From Mesolinea sp040772305 (lineage in GTDB: Bacteria; Chloroflexota; Anaerolineae; Anaerolineales; Anaerolineaceae): DNA of 64,000 nucleotides. The stretch is from contig JAXGYK010000002.1 of assembly GCA_040772305.1 (NCBI GenBank), positions 558,001 through 622,000 on the forward strand, in the 5' to 3' direction. Made by a program: the position numbers and the translations under genes. The notes below the pieces were generated by a model. The model was not told where the DNA came from, made no database searches, and saw only the letters and a program-made list of their open reading frames with translations. Positions 17,301-27,201 of the stretch are shown in pieces (the first letter of the stretch is position 1; every line of letters starts with the position of its first letter).

Positions 17301-18065
17301 TTGAGCGTTCAAAACTGCCTAAAAGCCTTTTTTGAAGCAAAGAAATTGACCTGTAAAAAGCGGTCCTTGGATAATTACAAGTACCATTTACAGCATTTTG
17401 CCGGCTGGCTGAAAAAGCAGGAAATCACAAGTGTTCTGGATATAACAGCGATACATATCCGCGTTCATTTAGCAGAACTGGCAACCCGCAGGAACCAAGG
17501 CGGAGTCCATGCAGCATACAGACCAATAAAAACATTCATGCGCTGGGTTTGGGATGAATTTGATTTGGAAATGCGCAATCCAATTGCCAAAGTGAAGGTA
17601 AAGCGTCCTGATCCTGCACCAATACCAGGCGCCACAATTGAGGATATCCGCAAGCTCCTTGAGGTCTGCAACACAAGGGAAGGCCTCCGCGATGAAGCAA
17701 TCATCCTGTTGCTCCTGGATTCAGGCATTCGGGCTACAGAATTAATTCAGCTTAGATGGGAAGATATTAATCTCATGACCGGTACAGTCAAAATATTACA
17801 TGGTAAAGGTGACAAATTCCGCTTATCCTTTGCCGGCCGGCGTACGCGATTGGTTTTGCGGAAATTGTTGAAAGCTTCCGGCTCAGTATTAGGGGTGCGC
17901 TCCTGTTTTCATGTCTACACAAAAAGGACCACTACTCACCTTTTGGGGCTGCACAAGATTATCAACAGGGGGGCAAAACAGGCCGGCATTCCAGCACCTG
18001 GCTTATATGACTTCCGTAGGGCTATGTTTCTCGAAATGCTTCGGAATAGCGCTTGTTTGGTTTAA
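17301..18065 (+). pseudogene. Truncated tyrosine recombinase (integrase remnant)
   Basis: 254 aa with no ATG start (TTG at 17301 is the first candidate). A SAM-like core-binding domain (residues 1 to about 85) precedes the catalytic domain with Arg in LLLDSGIRATELIQL and Lys in ILHGKGDK. The frame then reaches LYDFRRAMFLEMLRN, the H-x-x-R box with His replaced by Tyr, and breaks off about 50 residues early. The second His and the catalytic Tyr are therefore missing and the protein cannot recombine DNA. Together with tRNA-Arg it marks the edge of an old island. Confidence 0.75.
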
Positions 18066-18633
18066 TCCAATGTGGAGTTACCTTTTTAGATGATTTAGGA
18101 GGGTAGCGTTTATCATCTTAGGGGGACAGACCCAACCCCTTATTATCATGTTGTAGTGTTTTCTTCAGCTAAGTCTGGTGATCATTGATTCCTTGCCTGA
18201 CACCTGAGTTCATCTAAAACATTACCAGATAGGACTACAGAATTTGTGCCGGGTGAGGTTTTTTTATTTCTAAGGATTGTTAGGTAAAGTATAGAAATGT
18301 AAAGATCCTGTATGAGATGGACCTCAAGCCCTTATCATGCAAAGGAATTGCTTCAGATATCACTGTTCAGAGAATCAAAGAAGGTCTGAGGCAATCATTG
18401 TTAAACGGCCAAGATGAATGGTAGTGTTCGCTCATTCGAGCTAAAACAGAAGCAAATGAATAACTGGTGCCTCAGGTTTCCGCCCTGTGACGTTCGAAGT
18501 ACTGGAGATCACAGCTTCATCAATCAAATAAACATCCAAGCATACATGATCCAGATGCTGTGCAAAATGAAAACGTTACATTAGGACATCTCTACATCCC
18601 CCTCACAACCCCATCACAATTGAACCCATACAG
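18066..18633. other. Non-coding stretch between integrase remnant and IS
   Basis: About 570 AT-rich bases without a convincing ORF, RNA or promoter. It includes the left copy of the 8-bp target duplication (CCATACAG, 18626-18633) of the following IS. It looks like eroded mobile DNA. Confidence 0.5.
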
Positions 18634-19896
18634 AGACTGTTGAAAAACAAGGTACAAAAACATTTCGAACAAGAAAGATAGATGGTCTAATTCATCCATA
18701 CTGCAAACGAAAGGTAAATAGCGCAGATGACAAACCCACGGTTCATCCAGACAGACCAGCAATCCTTCTATGGAGACATCTTTACAACCAGATCGTACCC
18801 GAAGAGCATTTTTTACGTAAACTTAATACCCTGATTGACTGGACATATTACACCAAAAAGCTGAGCAAACAATATAAGGGAGAAGGGCTGGCAGGGAGAC
18901 CAGCCTATGACCCGGCACTCTTGCTGAGAAGCCTGCTGATCAGCTACCTGTATGATCTCTCTGATCGGCAAACGGAGGTTTATCTCAATGAGAACCTGCC
19001 AGCCAAATGGTTTGTGCGACTGGCAATCGATCAGAAAGCACCGGATCACTCTACCCTGAGCGCGTATTGGGAGCGATTACGGAAAAGAGGGAAGCTGAAA
19101 GTATTCGAAGAGATGCTGGCAGAGATAGTAGAAACAGCCCGCAAACAAGGGGGACGGTTTGGCACGATCCAGATCATCGACAGCGTCCGCAGTGAAGCTA
19201 ATGTCAATACGGATAAAGATGACCCGGAGGATCCGGATGCCAGATGGGTGTCAAACAGAATAAAAAAGTGCAGACCCCGGAAGGGAAAGAGGAAGTAAGG
19301 GCGGATTACTTCTATGGTTATAAAACACATGTGAGCATGAACGCGGAGAGCTATTTGATCACAGGACTGGAAGTCAGCGGCGGGAATGCCTGGGATGGGA
19401 AACACTTTACCAGCCTGGTGGATATGGACATCAGGCAGGGTTTGCCGAGCGATCTTGTTGAAGGATAATCGCCTGAAAAAGAAAGATAGCAACAAACAGG
19501 TCTGGCAGGAATTAGTCAGGACGGAGGAGTACCAGCAGGGGAGACGGGAGCGGTATCAGATTGAGAGCAAATTTGGGGAACCCAAACTGCAGCATGGCCT
19601 GGCCGCTGCCGATATATTGGATTGGAGAAGTATGGGGTTCAGGCATACCTGACAGCGATCGTGCTCAATTTGAAGCGGATGGTGAAGCTGATCAACGGGG
19701 TGGGATTCAACTGTCCGAGTTATGGGACATCTTAGCTTGAGTGAGGGAGAATTGTCGATGATGGAGGAAAAGAGGTGAAAAAGGAGCTGAAAGACCTGAT
19801 AGAACGAGGCTAAAAGACCCAAAATGATGCCCTGATCCGCTTCACAACTGGAATCAATAGCGTTCCTGCTGAATAAACTACTTTTTTCAACAGCCT
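18634..19896. mobile_element. Degenerate IS1182-like insertion sequence with target duplication
   Basis: Inverted ends AGACTGTTGAAAAA (left, from 18634) and, read inward from the right, AGGCTGTTGAAAAA (ending 19896), with one mismatch. Both sides are flanked by the 8-bp sequence CCATACAG (18626-18633 and 19897-19904), a direct target duplication. The enclosed transposase is broken by frameshifts. Confidence 0.7.
18727..19738 (+). pseudogene. IS1182-family transposase, frameshifted
   Basis: Fragments in several frames reproduce an IS1182-type transposase in order. They are an N-terminus (RFIQTD), YDPALLLRSLLISYLYDLSDRQTEVYLNENLPAKWFV, DQKAPDHSTL, KVFEEMLAEIVETA, DSVRSEANVNTDK, YFYGYKTHVSMNAE, and the C-terminal RYQIESKFGE. 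At least three frameshifts are needed, and the segment normally around ADKGYD is deleted near 19465. Not functional. Confidence 0.8.
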
Positions 19897-20125
19897 CCAT
19901 ACAGGGATTTGACCGGAGTACACTTAGGATATTTTTAATGAAAAGAACTGGTGACAAATTTACAGAAAAAATGGCACGCAATCGCGTAATTTCATAAGGC
20001 TCATCTTTATCAAATACTTCTATTACTCAATCAGTATTTTGAATTTAACTAATGTTAATTTCCATGATAAGAATTATAAAACAAATTAGTTGCTAAATCT
20101 GGGAACACCAAAAAGGAGAGATAAA

Positions 20126-21721
20126 ATGAAAAGAAAAGTATTAATTCTCATGGTTATTTTTTTGATCGCATCCAGCATAATTGGTTGCGCCTCCAAGGTA
20201 GCCGAACCTACCCAAACTATTGATGAGCAGCAATCTGCCCAGTCTGCAACGGACCCACAAGCTGCTCAGGCAGCTTCCGATCAGCAGCCTGTGATAAAAG
20301 AAACCCTTACCATTGCTACGCATGGTGAACCACAAACCCTCGATCCTTATGCCCACTCCAATGAACTTGGTTTCTATGTTACCCATCAAATTTACGAAAA
20401 CCTCATAAAAGTTGATGAGGAAGGAAACTATATACCATGGCTTGCTAAAACATGGACCCAGGAAGATGAATTGACCTTTGTTTTTGAGTTAAGGGATGAT
20501 GTCTATTTCCACGATGGAAGTAAGTTTACGGCAGAAGATGTTGCTTTCAGCCTAGCACTTGCATCCACTAGTTCCTTCACCACCAATCTTTTTGGCCCGA
20601 TTGATCCTGAGGGCTTTGTCATTCTAGATGACTATAAGATTGAAGTACACCTCAAGGCACCGTCTGCCCCACTTTTGGCGGCATTGGCCACAACCCAACG
20701 TGGAATGGTGAGTAAGAATTATTACGAAACTGCATCTCAAGAGGATATTGCCAGAAAACCAATGGGAACCGGTCCAATGGTTTTCCAAGATTGGGTAGTT
20801 GGCGACCGTATTGTTCTTAAGGCTAATGATAATTATTGGGGTTCTCCCCTAGCCTATAAGAGTTTTGTCAGCCGATTCATCCCTGAAGCCTCATCCCGCG
20901 CCATTGAACTCGAAACAGGTGGTGTGGATATCGCCATGAATCTTGCCCCAGCTGATTGGGAGAGAATTGATAATAACCCTGATACAGTGTTGATTAGCGG
21001 GAATACCCAGGGAACTGTTTTCCTTACATTCAACAATTCGATTGAGCCTTTTAATGATATTAATGTGCGTAGGGGGTTGGCCCATGCGCTAAATTACGAT
21101 GCTTTAGTACAGGTTGCATGGTCCGGCCAGGCAACAGTTGCTGACACCTTCTATGCACCTGCAATCTTCGGGCACAAAAAACTTGGTCCTTTTGAATACA
21201 ACATTGAAAAATCTAAGGAATACATGGCCTTAGCAGGTTATCAGGATGGTTTCACCTTCACATTCAACACCTATGAGTCATCTAGAAATCAGAAATTCGC
21301 AGAAACTGTGCAAGCTATGTGGGCTGAAGCCGGCTACACATGCAATATTGAAATGACTGATGTAGCTCAATTCACGACAATGAATAATGATGGCAAGTTA
21401 AATGTATCATTGTTGACCACTACAGCAGTAATCCCTGATCCTGCTGCAGCGCTACTAATCTTTCCAACTTCTCGGACAATATCAGTTCGGCACATGGATA
21501 AACATGTTGATGAATTGTTAGATAAGGGCCTTACTACTTACGATCAGGCTGAACGAGAAAAGATATATGGTGAACTTCAAGAATATCTGTGGGAAAAACT
21601 GTATGTAGTTCCAGTTGCTTTTCCAATGGAAGCATATGCTTCAACGAAAAACATTATAAATCTTCCTTTCTATCCGAGTACTTTTCCTGACTTTACCTTA
21701 ATAAATTTTCTTGAACCTTAA
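20126..21721 (+). CDS. Peptide/dipeptide ABC transporter substrate-binding lipoprotein
   Basis: 531 aa from the ATG at 20126 (AAGGAGAG upstream). A lipoprotein signal with box SIIGC places the lipidated Cys at residue 21, so the protein is anchored outside the membrane. An acidic, Gln/Ala-rich linker leads into the SBP_bac_5 domain (TLTIATHGEPQTLDPYAHSNELGFYVTHQIYENLI, WTQEDELTFVFELRDDVYFHDG). The ligand is an oligopeptide or similar molecule; specificity cannot be read. It is the first gene of a complete import operon and is separated from the permease genes by a long stem-loop. Confidence 0.92.
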   Translation: MKRKVLILMVIFLIASSIIGCASKVAEPTQTIDEQQSAQSATDPQAAQAASDQQPVIKETLTIATHGEPQTLDPYAHSNELGFYVTHQIYENLIKVDEEGNYIPWLAKTWTQEDELTFVFELRDDVYFHDGSKFTAEDVAFSLALASTSSFTTNLFGPIDPEGFVILDDYKIEVHLKAPSAPLLAALATTQRGMVSKNYYETASQEDIARKPMGTGPMVFQDWVVGDRIVLKANDNYWGSPLAYKSFVSRFIPEASSRAIELETGGVDIAMNLAPADWERIDNNPDTVLISGNTQGTVFLTFNNSIEPFNDINVRRGLAHALNYDALVQVAWSGQATVADTFYAPAIFGHKKLGPFEYNIEKSKEYMALAGYQDGFTFTFNTYESSRNQKFAETVQAMWAEAGYTCNIEMTDVAQFTTMNNDGKLNVSLLTTTAVIPDPAAALLIFPTSRTISVRHMDKHVDELLDKGLTTYDQAEREKIYGELQEYLWEKLYVVPVAFPMEAYASTKNIINLPFYPSTFPDFTLINFLEP

Positions 21722-21749
21722 TAGATCTTCTCAACCGAACTAATGATAC

Positions 21750-21787
21750 GCAATACTTGTGGTTTTTGTAAAGACCACAAGTATTGC
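21750..21787 (+). promoter_or_regulatory. Intercistronic stem-loop between binding protein and permease
   Basis: A perfect 14-bp inverted repeat, GCAATACTTGTGGT (21750-21763) and ACCACAAGTATTGC (21774-21787), around a 10-base loop. No U tract follows, so it is more likely an mRNA-stabilising or partial-attenuation structure than a full terminator. This would let the binding protein exceed the permease in amount. Confidence 0.6.
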
Positions 21788-21848
21788 ACAAGTGAATCAG
21801 TAAGAATATTATTCTTCAATCCTAGTTTTGTTGATTGGAGTAGACGAA

Positions 21849-22835
21849 ATGGTACGATACGTAATAAGAAGATTAATATTGATGATTCCTGTTCTCATTG
21901 GTGTCACAATAATCATTTTTACAATGACTTATTTCACACCAGGTGATCCGGCTCGATTAATATTGGGCGATATAGCCACTGAAGAGCAGGTTCAAGAATT
22001 ACGCGAAGAGATGGGCCTCAACGAACCTTTTCTAACCCGATATTTCCTTTATGTGAAAGGGTTATTCCAAGGTGATCTAGGCGTCTCATACACAACAGGT
22101 TTACCGGTAAGTGCAGAACTTGCAGCCAGATTGCCTACTACTATTAAGTTAGCACTTATAAGCATGTCTTTTGCTGTCGTGGTAGGCGTACCAATAGGTA
22201 TTATTTCAGCCGTGAGGCAATATTCATTTCTTGATAACATAGCCACCGTCCTAGCTTTGATGGGAATAACCATGCCTAATTTTTGGTTAGCTTTATTGCT
22301 TATACTCTTTTTCTCAGTTCGCTTGGAGCTACTCCCACCCTCAGGCTTGTACGGTCCTGAATATTATATTATGCCAGTTATCGGAATTAGTGCCGCATCA
22401 TTGGCTACTTTTTCTCGAATGACTCGTTCCAGTATGCTTGAAGTCATCCGGCAGGATTATATTCGTACAGCTCGATCTAAAGGATTGAGCGAAACAGTTA
22501 TTATTTTTAAGCATGCATTAAAAAACGCATTAATCCCAATCATTACCGTCGTAGGGCTCCAAACTGCAGGAGCTCTAAGTGGAGCGGTTGTCAACGAGAC
22601 AATATTTGCTATTCCAGGTATGGGAAAACTGATGCTTGACGCTATCAAAAACCGCAATTATCCACTTGTACAAGGCGGAGTTTTAATAATTGCACTTCTC
22701 TACAGCCTTATAAACCTGATAGTTGATTTGATTTATGCTTTTGTAGACCCAAGAATCAAAACTCAATACAAGAAGGATTCCAAAGATAAGAAGAATGGCT
22801 CTGTTCCTGTTCTTGGCAACTCGGAGGGAAAATAA
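21849..22835 (+). CDS. Peptide ABC transporter permease (DppB/OppB type)
   Basis: 328 aa from the ATG at 21849 (MVRYVIRRLILMIPVLIGVTIIIFTMTYFTPGDPA), the classic start of the DppB family. About six TM helices are visible. The cytoplasmic loop that docks on the ATPases is present (RTARSKGLSETVIIFKHALKNALIPI). It pairs with the next gene to form the channel and is separated from it by 2 bases. Confidence 0.94.
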   Translation: MVRYVIRRLILMIPVLIGVTIIIFTMTYFTPGDPARLILGDIATEEQVQELREEMGLNEPFLTRYFLYVKGLFQGDLGVSYTTGLPVSAELAARLPTTIKLALISMSFAVVVGVPIGIISAVRQYSFLDNIATVLALMGITMPNFWLALLLILFFSVRLELLPPSGLYGPEYYIMPVIGISAASLATFSRMTRSSMLEVIRQDYIRTARSKGLSETVIIFKHALKNALIPIITVVGLQTAGALSGAVVNETIFAIPGMGKLMLDAIKNRNYPLVQGGVLIIALLYSLINLIVDLIYAFVDPRIKTQYKKDSKDKKNGSVPVLGNSEGK

Positions 22836-22837
22836 TA

Positions 22838-23734
22838 ATGAACCTCTCGCATGAAAAACAAAGTATTCCTAACAGTATTGTCAGAAAAAAGAAAAGCCAG
22901 ATTTTGGTAATATGGAAACGGCTCAAAAGGAATAGATTGGCAGTTTTCGGCCTCTTCATCCTTCTAGTCCTTGTCTTGCTTGCAATTTTCGCGGATGTAA
23001 TATCCCCATATCCATATGATTTGCAAAACTATTCTGCACTATTACAGACCCCTTCGTGGCAACACCCCTTCGGGACAGATCAATTTGGAAGAGATATTTT
23101 AAGTCGTGTGATTCACGGAGCCCGAGTATCTCTTCTCGTTGGCTTCGTTTCACTCGCCAGCGGTGCTATAGTCGGGTGTCTGTTAGGCGTCATTGCCGGA
23201 TACTTTGGGGGATTTGTTGACACTTTTATCATGCGCAGTGTTGATATATTAATGTCCATCCCTGATTTAGTACTTGCGATATCGATAGCCACTACTCTAG
23301 GTCCTGGTTTAGTGAATGCTATGATTGCAGTCGGAATCAGTTCCATTCCAGGATTCTGCAGAATTGTCAAAGGATCTACTATGACAGTTGTTGGTCAAGA
23401 TTATGTAGAAGCAGCCCGAGCTATTGGTGCCAGTAACACTAGAATTATTAAGAAATATATCTTTCCCAATATACTCTCGCCAATTATCGTTAGGGCTACC
23501 CTTGGTATAGGGGTTTCTATAATAATGGCAGCTGCTTTGAGTTTTTTGGGTTTAGGTATCCAACCACCTACTCCTGAATGGGGAAACATGCTATCCTCTT
23601 CACGGACGGAGATGAGGAATTTTCCTCATTTAGTGATTTTCCCTGGCCTTGCCATTATGCTGACAGTTCTGGGTTTCAATCTTTTTGGAGATGGATTGCG
23701 CGACGCACTTGATCCAAAACTTAAAAACAGGTAA
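22838..23734 (+). CDS. Peptide ABC transporter permease (DppC/OppC type)
   Basis: 298 aa. The N-terminal cytoplasmic stretch and first helix (RNRLAVFGLFILLVLVLLAIFADVISPYPYD) are typical of DppC. PFGTDQFGRDILSRVIHGARVSLLVG and the coupling loop EAARAIGASNTRIIKKYIFPNILSPIIV are conserved. It is the second channel subunit, between dppB-like and the two ATPase genes. Confidence 0.94.
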   Translation: MNLSHEKQSIPNSIVRKKKSQILVIWKRLKRNRLAVFGLFILLVLVLLAIFADVISPYPYDLQNYSALLQTPSWQHPFGTDQFGRDILSRVIHGARVSLLVGFVSLASGAIVGCLLGVIAGYFGGFVDTFIMRSVDILMSIPDLVLAISIATTLGPGLVNAMIAVGISSIPGFCRIVKGSTMTVVGQDYVEAARAIGASNTRIIKKYIFPNILSPIIVRATLGIGVSIIMAAALSFLGLGIQPPTPEWGNMLSSSRTEMRNFPHLVIFPGLAIMLTVLGFNLFGDGLRDALDPKLKNR

Positions 23735-23739
23735 AAATT

Positions 23740-24708
23740 ATGGATCTCAACACTCTCTTATCAGTCGAAAACCTTTCTATTGAATATGTCACTGATGACG
23801 GTATTGTAAAAGCCGTCAATAATCTCAGTTTTAATCTCATGAAAGGTGAAGCGCTCGGATTAGTTGGAGAAACTGGAGCCGGGAAAACCACAACTGCCTT
23901 GGGTATTATGAGGTTGGTGCCAGCCCCACCAGGGAGAATAGTAAGTGGGAAAATCCTGTTTGGGGAACGAGATATTTTACATACGAGCCAACTGAGAATG
24001 AGATTTATTCGTGGCAAGGAAATTTCAATGATTTTTCAAGACCCCATGACTGCTCTCAACCCTATCCTAACCGTTGGTGAACAAATTGCTGAAACGATTA
24101 AACTTCATTTGAAAGTTTCTAATAAAGATGCGAGTATAAAGGCAACTGAAATGCTCGAACTCGTAGGCATTCCAGCTGAACGCTTGAACGAGTATCCACA
24201 CCAATTCTCAGGGGGAATGAAACAAAGAGTGATGATTGCGATTGCTTTAGCATGCAATCCATCCCTCTTGATTGCCGATGAACCCACCACTGCATTGGAT
24301 GTTACAATTCAAGCTCAGGTTATTGATCTGATGCGTCAGTTAAAAAAACAATATAACACTGCCATGCTATTGATCACCCACGATTTAGGTGTTGTTGCAG
24401 AAATATGTGAACAGGTAGCGATTATGTATGCCGGTGACATTGTTGAGATTGGTTCCTTAGTGAATGTCTATGATGAAACCCTGCATCCATATACCAGGGG
24501 TCTTTTTGCATCCTTACCAAGCATGAACGTCAAAAACACCCGCCTTGATCCAATACCGGGGTTAATGCCAGACCCCATTAATTTGCCTTTGGGTTGTCCA
24601 TTCCATCCACGGTGTCATGAAGCTATGCCTATTTGTTCCGAAAGAAGACCAACCTTTAAGCAGATAAGCCCCGGGCATTATGTAAAGTGTATGTTGTATG
24701 AAAAGTAA
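23740..24708 (+). CDS. Peptide ABC transporter ATPase (DppD/OppD type)
   Basis: 322 aa ABC ATPase. Walker A GETGAGKTT, signature FSGGMKQRV, Walker B LLIADEPTTALD, and the switch His in LLITHDLGVV are all present. The C-terminal oligopeptide-transporter extension has the cysteine-bearing segment GCPFHPRCHEAMPICSERRP seen in OppD/DppD proteins, probably binding a metal or cluster. It is the first of two nucleotide-binding subunits. Confidence 0.94.
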   Translation: MDLNTLLSVENLSIEYVTDDGIVKAVNNLSFNLMKGEALGLVGETGAGKTTTALGIMRLVPAPPGRIVSGKILFGERDILHTSQLRMRFIRGKEISMIFQDPMTALNPILTVGEQIAETIKLHLKVSNKDASIKATEMLELVGIPAERLNEYPHQFSGGMKQRVMIAIALACNPSLLIADEPTTALDVTIQAQVIDLMRQLKKQYNTAMLLITHDLGVVAEICEQVAIMYAGDIVEIGSLVNVYDETLHPYTRGLFASLPSMNVKNTRLDPIPGLMPDPINLPLGCPFHPRCHEAMPICSERRPTFKQISPGHYVKCMLYEK

Positions 24709-24741
24709 TTATCCTAATATGTGTGACTTGGAGCATGATAT

Positions 24742-25698
24742 ATGTCTATTCTCGTTGACGTTCAAGGTTTAAAGAAATATTTCAAGACCTCCAAAGGTTA
24801 TTTGCATGCTGTTGATGACGTCTCCTTCACCATTATAAAGGGAAAAACCCTTGGTGTTGTGGGTGAAAGTGGTTGTGGTAAGACTACTCTCGGGAGGGTT
24901 ATTATCAGATTATTGGAACCAACTTCAGGACGTGTACTTTACAATGGCGAAGATATTTTTCTTCGTGAGAATTTATCCTTACGGAAAGATATGCAGATCA
25001 TATTTCAAGATCCATTCTCTTCACTTAATCCCAGAATGACAGTTGGAGAGATTATCACAGAGCCGATGTTGGTTCATCGTCTGTATCAAAGCGTTCAGGA
25101 AATGGAAAACCGTCTTATGCAACTGATGGAAACGGTTGGACTGGATGCACGTTTTGTCAATTCATATCCTCACGAATTGGATGGGGGTCGTAGGCAAAGA
25201 ATAGGGATTGCAAGAGCACTTTCATTAAACCCAGAGTTTATTGTGTGCGACGAACCGGTTTCAGCTCTAGATGTATCCATTCAGGCTCAAATTCTCAACT
25301 TATTACAGGATTTGCAGGATGCCAATAATTTAACATATTTATTTATTACCCATGACCTAAGTGTAGTAAGACACATCTCAAATGACATCCTAGTGATGTA
25401 CTTGGGCAAGGTAGTGGAAAAATCGGAAACCGAAGACTTGTTTACTAACCCTCTTCATCCCTATACAAAGGCTTTACTTGATTCTATTCCTGAACCAACT
25501 ACCAAAAAAACCAGGAAACGGAAAATAATATCTGGCGAAATTACTTCTCCAATAAATCCTAGACCTGGTTGTAGATTTGCCCCAAGGTGCATTTATTCAA
25601 AACCAATTTGCTTTTCTGAGAATGTTACTCTGGAGGAGGTTCTTCCAAATCATTTTGTGGCTTGTTTCTTTGTTAGGGAAATTAACAATTTTATTTGA
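24742..25698 (+). CDS. Peptide ABC transporter ATPase (DppF/OppF type)
   Basis: 318 aa ABC ATPase. Walker A GESGCGKTT, Walker B FIVCDEPVSALD and the switch His in LFITHDLSVV are present. The signature reads ELDGGRRQRIG, where Asp replaces the usual Ser of LSGGQ; OppF-type subunits tolerate this. The C-terminal cysteine motif GCRFAPRCIYSKPIC is retained. It is the last gene of the importer and is followed by about 350 non-coding bases with the left end of an IS. Confidence 0.94.
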   Translation: MSILVDVQGLKKYFKTSKGYLHAVDDVSFTIIKGKTLGVVGESGCGKTTLGRVIIRLLEPTSGRVLYNGEDIFLRENLSLRKDMQIIFQDPFSSLNPRMTVGEIITEPMLVHRLYQSVQEMENRLMQLMETVGLDARFVNSYPHELDGGRRQRIGIARALSLNPEFIVCDEPVSALDVSIQAQILNLLQDLQDANNLTYLFITHDLSVVRHISNDILVMYLGKVVEKSETEDLFTNPLHPYTKALLDSIPEPTTKKTRKRKIISGEITSPINPRPGCRFAPRCIYSKPICFSENVTLEEVLPNHFVACFFVREINNFI

Positions 25699-25920
25699 TA
25701 ATAGTGCTTTCAAAAATACAACTATTTGTATTGACAGATTAGGTTCTAGGCTATTGTTCAGTATCAACTGATTGTGATCGGTTTTCAGTATAGTAATAGT
25801 AATGTCTTCTATCAGCAGTAGACACCAGTGTTTCCACTTCCTGATAAAAGACTCACTTTTCGAAATCCAAATGACCAAAAGAGAATCGTTAAGATGTCAC
25901 ATATTTAACTGGATAATCAT
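25699..25920. other. Intergenic stretch between the importer and an IS
   Basis: AT-rich. It contains a weak inverted repeat (AATACA, 6 bases, TGTATT, near 25717). No gene or clear terminator is seen. The IS481-like element begins at about 25921, and its 5' non-coding part continues to 26049. Confidence 0.4.
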
Positions 25921-27093
25921 GTTAGTGTGTCTGAAAAACTTGTAGACGTAGCATACTATACATACGATGGACAATGGTTGCTAACGTGTACTCTAGTGAA
26001 ACATACCTAACATCGTGAATAACTAGTAGAATTATACAAGGAGATCACGATGGACGCAGGATTAAGAGTAGCACATCAGAAACTGAGTGTCTTGCAGCTG
26101 GCAGAGAGTTTGCGCAATGTTAGCGAGGCTTGCCGCCAGCGCGGGGTTTCGCGCACCCAATTCTACGAATACAAGCGCAGGTTTCAGACTCACGGGATCG
26201 AGGGATTGAAGGATCTCCCTCCCATACCCAAATCCAATCCTCTCACCACACCTCCCGAGCAAGTAGAGCGGATCTTGGAACTTAGCCTGGAACACCCCAC
26301 ATGGGGATGCAACAAGCTGTGCGACAGCCTGGCTCTTGAAGGGATCAAAATCAGTTATCCCACCATTCAGAATATCCTCAACAAGCATGAGATGGGTACT
26401 CGCTATGAGCGGCTACTCAAGCTCGAAGAGCGAAGTCTCGAACACCAGATCGAGTTGAGCCCCCAGCAAGTGGCCTGGATCGAGAAGGCCAATCCCTGCT
26501 TCCGGGAGCGGCATATCGAGAGCAGCCGGCCGGGGGAAGTGCTTTCCCAAGATACGTTTTATGTCGGTGTGCTCAAGGGCGTGGGGCGGGTCTACTTGCA
26601 CGCAGTCGTGGATACTTATGGCAGCTATGCCTTTGGCTTTCTGCACACCACCAAACAGCCAGAAGCAGCAGTAGCAGTTGTCCACAATGACGTCCTACCT
26701 TTTTACAAAGAAAAAGGGCTACCGGTGGATGCGATCTTGACCGATAATGGGCGTGAATTTTGCGGGAAAGACACCCATCCATACGAACTCTATCTGGAGC
26801 TCAATGACATCGAGCACCGCAAGACCCAGGTGCGCAGACCGCAAACGAATGGGTTTGTTGAGCGCTTCAACCGAACGGTCCTGGACGAATTCTTCCGCAT
26901 CGCCTTTCGCACGAAGCTGTACGAATCTGTGGAAGCACTTCAGGTAGATTTAGACGCCTGGTTGGTCCACTACAATACCGAGCGACCACACCAGGGCTAT
27001 CGTAATCAGGGTCGGCGTCCTATTGAGACGATTGAGTTGTTTTCAGCTCAGGGTGTTAGGAATGAGTCCTAAGAGTACAGCTAACGCACTAAC
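25921..27093. mobile_element. IS481-like insertion sequence
   Basis: It holds one complete transposase gene. Candidate ends are GTTAGTGTGT (left, 25921) and, read inward, GTTAGTGCGT (right, ending 27093), matching at 9 of 10 positions. No target duplication is apparent, so the exact boundaries are approximate. Confidence 0.6.
26050..27072 (+). CDS. IS481-family transposase
   Basis: 340 aa, apparently intact. The N-terminal helix-turn-helix (LAESLRNVSEACRQRGVSRTQFYEYKRRFQTHG) precedes the integrase core with Asp in LSQDTFYVG, Asp in ILTDNGREF and Glu in GFVERFNRT. The C-terminal HYNTERPHQGYRNQGRRP is typical of the family. An AAGGAG site precedes the ATG. It may still be active. Confidence 0.85.
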   Translation: MDAGLRVAHQKLSVLQLAESLRNVSEACRQRGVSRTQFYEYKRRFQTHGIEGLKDLPPIPKSNPLTTPPEQVERILELSLEHPTWGCNKLCDSLALEGIKISYPTIQNILNKHEMGTRYERLLKLEERSLEHQIELSPQQVAWIEKANPCFRERHIESSRPGEVLSQDTFYVGVLKGVGRVYLHAVVDTYGSYAFGFLHTTKQPEAAVAVVHNDVLPFYKEKGLPVDAILTDNGREFCGKDTHPYELYLELNDIEHRKTQVRRPQTNGFVERFNRTVLDEFFRIAFRTKLYESVEALQVDLDAWLVHYNTERPHQGYRNQGRRPIETIELFSAQGVRNES

Positions 27094-27201
27094 GAAACCA
27101 ATTTCCAGACCACATTCTTTCAACAGTCGCGGGAAATATCACAGGTTGTCTTTGTTATTATTCAAAAAAATATCAAATATGGAGACCTATGGATTTGTCG
27201 T

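Noticed and set aside
17911..18093. Alternative-frame ORF at the end of the integrase remnant
   Set aside because: It does not continue the integrase (no HxxH or Tyr motif), so it does not rescue the gene.
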